From contig CAYIZP010000057.1 of the NCBI GenBank assembly GCA_964367905.1, positions 1-14,224 of the forward strand: DNA of 14,224 nt, given 5' to 3'. Positions 1 through 4,675 of the stretch are shown here, in pieces. This stretch comes from CAUPWF01 sp964367905 (GTDB lineage Bacteria > Bacillota > Clostridia > Lachnospirales > Lachnospiraceae). The notes below the pieces were generated by a model. It worked only from the letters and a program-made list of their open reading frames with translations. It was not told where the DNA came from and made no database searches. Numbering within the stretch: position 1 is the first letter of the stretch; the number at the start of each line of letters is the position of its first letter. Made by a program: the position numbers and the translations under genes.

Positions 1-1432
1 CATTCATTGGATCTATGACGATTATCTCATCATCACCCGACAAGAATACGCTGCCCATTTCCATCTTACAGAAGAACGATTTACCGGAACCAGGCACTCC
101 GAATACGAATCCATTTCCGTTAATGAGCTTCTTTCTGTTGCCGATATTCACATTCTTGCTGATCTGGTTGATGCCATAATAGTTTCCTGTGCTGTCATTT
201 AATTCCTGCACATTAAATGGCATAAGCACCGCAAGTGACTGGGTAAGAAGTGTACGCATTGTCTCCACCTGTCTTACACCAATCGGAAGTGCTGTGTTGA
301 GTGCCTCCCTCTGCTTTAAGTAGTGTGTGTCAATCGTGCAGCTGTTACGCTTTCCGATAGTCTCTACTGTCTCACATACACTCTCAAGCTCCTTCTTGCT
401 TTCTGCCATAAGAATAATGGTTACTCCTACAAAGAAAAGGCACTGGTCATTCTCACGGACATCATCCATGATTTCCTCAATCTCCTTTTTCTCCGTTCTT
501 TTGGCATATGAGATTTCCGTAGAAAAATCGTTATTCTTATTACGGACTCTCTGCTGCTTAATGATATCCGACTCAATACCAAGGTATTTCTTCTGAAGCA
601 CCTTTGTAGTCAGATCCTTTGGCACAGGCACCACATCAATGCTCGTGATGGAATGAACCGGAAGGGAAGTGATCTCATTGATGAATCTGTCTGATAAACT
701 ACTCGGATACTTTTTGATAAAAAGTGCCTTGCAGAATTTACTCTCATCCTCAAAATGGTCCGGGAAATATTTCACCATCCCATTGCACAGATCATTTCTA
801 AAATCTGCCCCGACCTTCTTTGCCTTTTTGATATCAAAATCAAAGCTGCCCTCATCTCCAAGATGATAATAGTCATAGAGCACTTTCAGTCTCTCATTGC
901 CATTAAGCGGCACAATCTCTGCACCAAGCTCAATGAAAGCCTTGTGTATCGTTGCCTCAAGGGTTGCAAACTGTGCCTTTGCCTCCTCAAAGTTCTTTCT
1001 CTCAATCGTGATTGTCAGGTATCTCTCCTGCTCAATCCCCTGTCTGCCCTCAATAATCTTCTCCTCAATAATGTCATTGTAGATTCTTCTGTAATTATTA
1101 AAGCCATCATTTTTCTCAGCAATCAGAACCTTATCACGGAGGTCATCCATGTTTTTGTTCTTATTGTTGATCGTAATCTTATAATTACAGTCCAGCGAAT
1201 TTAGGAACTTGCAATACCTCTCGAAAATGCCGATCTGCTCATCCTCTGTTGCTGTTGTGTAATTGATGTCCTGAAAGCGGTAGCATTTGGAATACTTATT
1301 TTTGCTTACTTCAAAAATGCCGTTTTCAGCCACCGCCATAATCTCTATGGTTTCCTGAATGGATTTAGGTGTCTTATACAAAGGCTCACTCGCCTTTTTC
1401 AGTAACTTAAATCCGTCTGTAAATAAACCCAT
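1..1432 (-). CDS. VirB4-like conjugal transfer ATPase, N-terminal part (cut by window edge)
   Basis: This is the cytoplasmic ATPase that powers the type IV secretion channel. The visible part is 477 codons starting at an ATG (1432-1430) preceded by GAGG in a GCGAGG context about 8 nt upstream; the 3' end lies beyond base 1. Residues 1-440 have the character of the VirB4/CagE N-terminal domain: no signal peptide, no membrane segments, alternating charged helices. A Walker A motif GVPGSGKS sits at residues 445-452, followed by FFCKMEM and then an acidic strand ending DEIIVIDP near the window edge. The Walker B motif would lie outside the window. It follows PrgI by 92 nt, the usual PrgI-VirB4 order of Gram-positive conjugation systems. 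That gap is structured (see 1461-1511). Family certain from Walker A plus context; the exact subfamily (CD1110-like) is from memory. Confidence 0.93.
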   Translation of the reverse strand, partial: MGLFTDGFKLLKKASEPLYKTPKSIQETIEIMAVAENGIFEVSKNKYSKCYRFQDINYTTATEDEQIGIFERYCKFLNSLDCNYKITINNKNKNMDDLRDKVLIAEKNDGFNNYRRIYNDIIEEKIIEGRQGIEQERYLTITIERKNFEEAKAQFATLEATIHKAFIELGAEIVPLNGNERLKVLYDYYHLGDEGSFDFDIKKAKKVGADFRNDLCNGMVKYFPDHFEDESKFCKALFIKKYPSSLSDRFINEITSLPVHSITSIDVVPVPKDLTTKVLQKKYLGIESDIIKQQRVRNKNNDFSTEISYAKRTEKKEIEEIMDDVRENDQCLFFVGVTIILMAESKKELESVCETVETIGKRNSCTIDTHYLKQREALNTALPIGVRQVETMRTLLTQSLAVLMPFNVQELNDSTGNYYGINQISKNVNIGNRKKLINGNGFVFGVPGSGKSFFCKMEMGSVFLSGDDEIIVIDPMN

Positions 1433-1460
1433 GTCTCTAACCTCGCTTTCTTATAATGAA

Positions 1461-1511
1461 AGCCCGCCGGGAACTTCACCCTGCGGGCTGTGTTCCCGAC
1501 CTTGCGGTCAG
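1461..1511 (-). promoter_or_regulatory. Structured RNA region between PrgI and VirB4 genes, with competing hairpins
   Basis: Read on the minus strand, the 92-nt gap contains three potential stems. P1 (1511-1496) is CUGACC/GGUCGG closed by a GCAA tetraloop of the GNRA class. P2 pairs CGGGAAC (1498-1492) with GUUCCCG (1474-1468), 7 bp. P3 pairs AGCCCGC (1489-1483) with GCGGGCU (1467-1461), 7 bp. The strands of P2 and P3 interleave, so P2 and P3 cannot both form as simple hairpins. P2 can also enclose a small GCCC/GGGU stem. P3 is followed by UUUCAUU, only a weak U tract. The layout resembles an alternative-structure switch in front of VirB4. The pairing is directly visible; the regulatory role is inference. 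Confidence 0.5.
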
Positions 1512-1524
1512 ATACTATTCGTTC

Positions 1525-2037
1525 CTAATGCATTGCCTTATATGCTGCAATGCCTGCTACTGCCGCCACAATGACTGCGACAAGTCCAAGCAGCATGTTT
1601 CTCGTCTTTTTCTTCATTGCTTCAAACTCCTCCTGCTTCTTTACAGCTGAATCAGCTGTTACAGTCTCCGGTTCAGCCTTTCTGCCTTTCTTCTTTACCT
1701 GTTCATTCTGCTCTGCTTCTAACTGCTTTATTGCAGGCTCTCCCTCTGTTGATACATAGGTAAGTGCCCTGTTTCCAAACATAAAATGCAGTTTCTTTCC
1801 CATATACTCGTAGAAATTCATCCCATTAAAGGAATAGAAACCGCCAAGTGCAATCGGTGCCACACAGGGAATTGCCACATAAGCAGAACCCGTAAGACCG
1901 ATATACTTGTAAAGAAGAAGGACAATACCGCCACCGACAACTATGCTTGCAATGGAAAATATAAGCTGCCTTGCAGTAAGTCCCATCGCAACCGATTCCT
2001 GATAGCGGTCAATATCCTTGTTTACTTCGATTACCAT
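1525..2037 (-). CDS. PrgI family conjugation membrane protein
   Basis: 170 residues, a small membrane component of Gram-positive type IV secretion systems, occupying the VirB3-like position directly before VirB4. Start ATG with AGGAGG 8-9 nt upstream; the AGGAGG overlaps the stop codon of the preceding gene (TAGGAGG), so the two are probably translationally coupled. The N-terminus (MVIEVNKDIDRYQE) and the two following hydrophobic segments at about residues 25-44 and 52-72 match the PrgI core, ending in an FNGMNFYEY-like stretch typical of the family. A hydrophilic Lys/Glu-rich linker follows at about 100-145. An additional hydrophobic segment (NMLLGLVAVIVAAVAGIAAY) sits close to the C-terminus and would add a third membrane pass. 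PrgI proteins are, as I recall, shorter, so this tail may be subfamily-specific. Confidence 0.85.
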   Translation of the reverse strand: MVIEVNKDIDRYQESVAMGLTARQLIFSIASIVVGGGIVLLLYKYIGLTGSAYVAIPCVAPIALGGFYSFNGMNFYEYMGKKLHFMFGNRALTYVSTEGEPAIKQLEAEQNEQVKKKGRKAEPETVTADSAVKKQEEFEAMKKKTRNMLLGLVAVIVAAVAGIAAYKAMH

Positions 2038-2049
2038 TGTCCCTGCCTC

Positions 2050-2460
2050 CTATCTTGATAAATCCTTTGTCTCTGGCTTTCTTGTCATTCCGATATTTGC
2101 CTCATACTTATCCATTCCATCCGGACACAGTTCTCTAAGCTTATCTACATTGAACAGATAAAGCGGATATTCGCAGAAACCGCTCCTTTGCGTGAATCCT
2201 GTAAACTCTCCAATGTCATTGTCTGTAATAAACTTTTCAATATCCGGCATGTCATTCACATTCAGATATCCGCAGTAATTTGGTGCTGCAACCGACAAAT
2301 TCACAGTCACATCCCCAAAAGGCTCCTCATATCCATCTTCATTACACATAAGACCAATAAACATTGCCCTGTTATTCATATACTGCTGGATATCAAATGT
2401 CACCTGCGTTTCTCCGGTTATACTTGAATTATAAGTAACCTGTTTCTTTTCATTATCCAT
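2050..2460 (-). CDS. DUF4313 family protein of the transfer operon
   Basis: 136 residues, soluble, no signal peptide or membrane segment. Start ATG with GGAGG 6-7 nt upstream. I recognise the DUF4313 type by its pattern: an N-terminal beta-strand stretch (YNSSITGETQVTFDI), a central NRAMFIGL segment with acidic residues after it, and the later YCGYLNVNDMPDIEKFI and GFCEYPLYLFN segments. The family is commonly found between VirB6/TrbL and PrgI genes in Clostridia ICEs and its biochemical role is unknown. It sits 12 nt after VirB6 and 12 nt before PrgI, clearly within the same operon. Family assignment is from memory; function cannot be stated. Confidence 0.72.
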   Translation of the reverse strand: MDNEKKQVTYNSSITGETQVTFDIQQYMNNRAMFIGLMCNEDGYEEPFGDVTVNLSVAAPNYCGYLNVNDMPDIEKFITDNDIGEFTGFTQRSGFCEYPLYLFNVDKLRELCPDGMDKYEANIGMTRKPETKDLSR

Positions 2461-2472
2461 TTCTGCCTCCTT

Positions 2473-3315
2473 CTATAATCCAAATGCCTTGCTTGTAAGT
2501 GTCTGTGCACCCTTCACGCTTCCAACAGTCATTGCTATCGTAAATGTCATTTCACACAGATATATAAGCGTCTGTGCCCAGTCAGCATAACTTCCTGTAA
2601 ATGCCGGAAGTCCTGCATTGATAAATGCATTACATACCACAATCGCAAGTGCCATCGTTACTGCCTCAAATACGCATGACAGGAAATATTTGCAATAGGT
2701 AGCCATTGTATGACTGACCATTCTGTTTCCTGCCATCGTGGAGCAGGCAATCGCACCAAGTGGCACAATAATCAGAATCTTTAAGAACCTGAAATACACT
2801 GTGTAGATGATAAAGAATCCACAGATAATAATGATGATTGCAAGCAAAGCTGTAAGTATCAGCATTACCAGACTTTCACCAAATCCAAGTCCCTTAATGA
2901 TGTCTGCCTGTGTACTGTCGATGGCAAGCTGCGTCGTTGTCCCGGCAGATATAAGTCCTACCAGATTTCCTATGGAAGTAAAAAATGCTTTCATGATCGT
3001 GACATTATTTGCAACAAACCATTCTGCAAGTCCCAGTCGGATAAGCATACGCAGGATTGATTCAAACCTCATCTCATCTTTAACATCTATGCTTTCCGAG
3101 CAGAAACCGATAACAAAGAACAGCACAACGAGGGATGAGCCGACCGCTACAAAGACCGGCTCAATACCCTCAATGACTGCCCAGGGACCTCCGCCCTTGA
3201 AACTGACCGGTGACTGTCCAAGCATTGCAAAGACCAGGGATATCTGATTGTTCCAAAACCCAAACACTGCCTCAAGAAGTGCAAGGATCTTGTCTCCAAG
3301 CTTAAAAATATCCAT
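2473..3315 (-). CDS. VirB6/TrbL-like conjugal transfer membrane protein
   Basis: 280 residues, polytopic inner-membrane channel component. Start ATG with GAGGTGA about 11 nt upstream. After a short N-terminus and a Gly-rich stretch (SFKGGGPWAVI), hydrophobic segments are visible at about residues 50-70, 98-118 (amphipathic), 140-172 (long, Ile/Leu-rich, ending in an IIYTVYFRF stretch), 178-196, 208-232 and 245-268. The long central hydrophobic block followed by FRFLKILIIVPLGAIA is the part most like the VirB6/TrbL family. The protein ends in a KGAQTLTSKAFGL tail. It lies between the pilin-like Maff2 gene and DUF4313, the standard position in Tn1549-type elements (the CD1112-like group, recalled). 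It probably forms the inner-membrane base of the DNA-transfer channel. Confidence 0.87.
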   Translation of the reverse strand: MDIFKLGDKILALLEAVFGFWNNQISLVFAMLGQSPVSFKGGGPWAVIEGIEPVFVAVGSSLVVLFFVIGFCSESIDVKDEMRFESILRMLIRLGLAEWFVANNVTIMKAFFTSIGNLVGLISAGTTTQLAIDSTQADIIKGLGFGESLVMLILTALLAIIIIICGFFIIYTVYFRFLKILIIVPLGAIACSTMAGNRMVSHTMATYCKYFLSCVFEAVTMALAIVVCNAFINAGLPAFTGSYADWAQTLIYLCEMTFTIAMTVGSVKGAQTLTSKAFGL

Positions 3316-3343
3316 ACTTGTTGTTCACCTCTTTCCTTTTACT

Positions 3344-3364
3344 AAAAGGGAAAATGCATTTCCC
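3344..3364 (-). terminator. Weak intrinsic terminator/attenuator after the Maff2 gene
   Basis: On the minus strand GGGAAA (3364-3359) pairs with UUUCCC (3353-3348) around a UGCAU loop, followed by UUUU (3347-3344). It begins 6 nt after the Maff2 stop codon and ends before the VirB6 ribosome binding site. The stem is short and the U tract has only four residues, so partial termination is more likely than complete termination. Confidence 0.5.
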
Positions 3365-3369
3365 CAATC

Positions 3370-3690
3370 TTAGAAGCCTAAGAATGTCAGAACTGTTGAA
3401 ATACCAGCCATCATGACACCTGCTACAATTCCTTTCAGAGCGGAGTTCATAGTAGATGAATCCTGCTGCTGGTAGGCTTGTGCGAACTCCATGACATTCT
3501 TTGCAAGAATGATGACACCGACCGCACCAATGACTGCAATGATAAGTGTCTTTAAATTCTCAAGCGGCTGTGTTACTGCGGAAGTATCTCCTGCTGCAAA
3601 ACAAGTAGTGCTCATAAGCATTACTCCCATAAGTGCCCCGGATAATGCCGGAACGAATCTCTTTTTAAAGTGAATGAATCTGTTCTTCAT
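3370..3690 (-). CDS. Maff2 family small membrane protein, putative VirB2-like pilin
   Basis: 106 residues from the chosen ATG at 3690 (preceded by GGAGGAG about 6 nt upstream); stop at 3370. The N-terminus is a signal sequence: basic FKKRF, hydrophobic core to LMSTTCFA, with likely cleavage after CFA-A near residue 33. The mature part is about 70 residues with two membrane segments, TLIIAVIGAVGVIILAKNV and GIVAGVMMAGISTVLTFLGF, separated by a short polar QAYQQQDSS loop. This is the size and topology of VirB2-type pilins and of the Maff2 family. An in-frame upstream ATG at 3747 also has AAAGGAG 10 nt before it and would add 19 residues (MRKEQVISTTKNNQ...), which would spoil the signal peptide; I prefer 3690. 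It is the first gene of the channel operon. Confidence 0.8.
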   Translation of the reverse strand: MKNRFIHFKKRFVPALSGALMGVMLMSTTCFAAGDTSAVTQPLENLKTLIIAVIGAVGVIILAKNVMEFAQAYQQQDSSTMNSALKGIVAGVMMAGISTVLTFLGF

Positions 3691-3783
3691 GCCTTTCTCC
3701 TCCATCTGATTGTTCTTTGTTGTTGAAATAACCTGTTCTTTTCTCATGTTGTTTAATCTCCTTTTTTGAAGTGACAGAAGCGG

Positions 3784-3855
3784 AAAAAGCCAGAAAGGAA
3801 TACACATATTCCAATCCGGCTAGCTTTCCGAACGGAATATATGCATTCCTTTCTG
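3784..3855 (-). repeat. Large imperfect palindrome in the leader of the channel operon
   Basis: Arms 3791-3812 and 3834-3855 are 22 nt each and complementary at 20 of 22 positions. The outer part pairs CAGAAAGGAAT with ATTCCTTTCTG, and the inner part pairs ATATTCC with GGAATAT; mismatches are at 3802/3844 and 3805/3841. The loop is 21 nt. On the minus strand the stem ends at 3791 and is followed by GC and then UUUUU (3788-3784), so the RNA form resembles an intrinsic terminator about 95 nt upstream of the Maff2 start. It could be an attenuator, an operator for a dimeric protein, or both. The pairing is seen directly; the role is inferred. Confidence 0.65.
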
Positions 3856-3882
3856 TCCTGTTGATAGTTACTCTATGATAAT

Positions 3883-3924
3883 CAGGCAATGCCTGTTGTA
3901 CTGGTTAATCGGGCTTTCCCCGAT
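3883..3924 (-). promoter_or_regulatory. Two further inverted repeats in the channel-operon leader
   Basis: CAGGCA-A-TGCCTG (3883-3895) is a perfect palindrome with one central base. ATCGGG (3908-3913) pairs with CCCGAT (3919-3924) across a 5-nt loop. With the large palindrome downstream, three consecutive inverted repeats fill the roughly 160 nt between the HTH terminator and the Maff2 gene. I see no convincing sigma-70 promoter here; TTGCCT followed 17 nt later by TATCAA is a weak candidate. An AAAGGAG near 3945 precedes an ATG with no spacing and is probably not a functional start. Confidence 0.4.
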
Positions 3925-3958
3925 GCGTTTTTGCTGTGACCATCTCCTTTCAAGGTAT

Positions 3959-3992
3959 GAAAAAAAGCACCTTAACCATTGGCTAAAGTGCT
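3959..3992 (-). terminator. Strong intrinsic terminator of the HTH regulator gene
   Basis: On the minus strand AGCACUUUAGCC (3992-3981) pairs along all 12 positions, counting G-U wobbles, with GGUUAAGGUGCU (3977-3966) around an AAU loop. It is followed by a run of U opposite the A run at 3960-3966. It lies 21 nt after the HTH stop codon. It should insulate the channel operon from transcription starting at the HTH promoter or reading through from VirD4. Confidence 0.88.
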
Positions 3993-4012
3993 AATTTACT
4001 CTCAAATTTGCT

Positions 4013-4552
4013 TTATTCTAAAAGCATTCCATCAATTATTCCAAACCTTGTCTTAAATATAGATCTATTCTGGCAATATCGTAATATGACATCCTGTACA
4101 TAAGGTCTTGTACAATAACTGTCTACCACAATCTGTTTATCTTCCTCTTTCTCTATCCTCTTAAATATGCCTTTTGCATTCCAATCCGTCTTTACAGCAT
4201 CTACTAAATCATTACTCATCTCAAGATGTGATAAAATCGTGGAATTCAACTCGGTCTCTTTAATTTCAGATATTTGTCCATAGTCATTAAGTTGCTTCAA
4301 TTCTCTCTTAATTGCCTCCGTGTAACTTGTCATATTATTATCTCCTATCAATAAGTATTCAGGTGTTACATCTAGTGCCTTTGCTAGTTGTAAAAGATTA
4401 TACGCACTTGGCTCTTCATTGAGTCTACCTTGTTCATAACGTCGTATACTCTGAACAGATATATTTGTTATCTTACCCAGCTCTTCCTGTGTATAGTTTC
4501 GTATATTACGCAACTCTTTTAATCTATCTGCAAAAGTCTTTTCCGTATTCAT
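4013..4552 (-). CDS. XRE-family HTH transcriptional regulator
   Basis: 179 residues from the ATG at 4552, which has GGAGG 6 nt upstream; an upstream in-frame ATG at 4627 lies inside the operator-like repeat and lacks a good site, so it is rejected. Residues about 6-62 form a Cro/C1-type HTH: FADRLKELRNIRNYTQEELG, then the recognition helix NISVQSIRRYEQG, then LLQLAKALDVTPEYLLIG. The C-terminal 110 residues are helical and charged, with a late CTRPYVQDVILRYCQ segment I do not recognise; it may bind a ligand or dimerise. The coding sequence is visibly richer in A+T than the flanking transfer genes. It has its own promoter, operator-like repeat and terminator, so it looks like a self-contained cassette between VirD4 and the channel operon. 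Likely autoregulatory and possibly a regulator of transfer. Confidence 0.88.
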   Translation of the reverse strand: MNTEKTFADRLKELRNIRNYTQEELGKITNISVQSIRRYEQGRLNEEPSAYNLLQLAKALDVTPEYLLIGDNNMTSYTEAIKRELKQLNDYGQISEIKETELNSTILSHLEMSNDLVDAVKTDWNAKGIFKRIEKEEDKQIVVDSYCTRPYVQDVILRYCQNRSIFKTRFGIIDGMLLE

Positions 4553-4592
4553 CCTGTACCTCCAATATAAAATAATTTCTGTCTTTTGTAAC

Positions 4593-4639
4593 TGCTCACA
4601 TGTTAGTAGTCCAATAAGCTGAAGCATACCATGTGAGCA
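4593..4639 (-). promoter_or_regulatory. Inverted-repeat operator candidate in front of the HTH gene
   Basis: TGCTCACATG (4593-4602) and CATGTGAGCA (4630-4639) are perfect 10-bp inverted arms separated by 27 bp. The upstream arm lies immediately after the -10 box and covers the expected transcription start; the other is in the 5' leader, about 41 nt before the start codon. This suits repression by the HTH protein encoded just downstream. An RNA hairpin with a 10-bp stem is the alternative. Confidence 0.6.
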
Positions 4640-4640
4640 A

Positions 4641-4669
4641 ATTATATCATATACTCTGTAATATATCTA
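4641..4669 (-). promoter_or_regulatory. Sigma-70-type promoter for the HTH regulator gene
   Basis: On the minus strand TAGATA (4669-4664, 4 of 6 matches to TTGACA) is followed after 17 nt by a perfect TATAAT (4646-4641). It sits in the gap directly after the VirD4 stop codon and the operator arm follows it by 1 nt. Confidence 0.7.
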
Positions 4670-4675
4670 AAAACA

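Noticed and set aside
755..1204. 149-codon plus-strand frame and other plus-strand frames across the window
   Set aside because: They are antisense to clear transfer genes with Walker, relaxase or Toprim motifs, and none has supporting ribosome sites or recognisable domains.
1441..1452. Shared 13-mer AAGAAAGCGAGGT before VirB4 and before VirD4 (around 6881-6893)
   Set aside because: One copy encodes the C-terminal KKAR-stop of the PcfB-like protein and the other supplies a ribosome site; two copies of a purine-rich start region can easily arise by chance.
1461..1498. A classical compact H-type pseudoknot
   Set aside because: P2 and P3 are separated by 0 nt where a loop must cross a 7-bp stem, so both stems are unlikely to form in full together; alternative hairpins are more plausible.
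3665..3889. 74-codon minus-strand frame before and overlapping Maff2
   Set aside because: It starts at a TTG without a ribosome site, runs through the large palindrome, and overlaps Maff2 in another frame; the DNA there is better explained as a leader.
4553..4627. N-terminal extension of the HTH protein from ATG 4627
   Set aside because: The start lies within the operator-like repeat, has no good ribosome site, and the added residues do not fit an HTH N-terminus.
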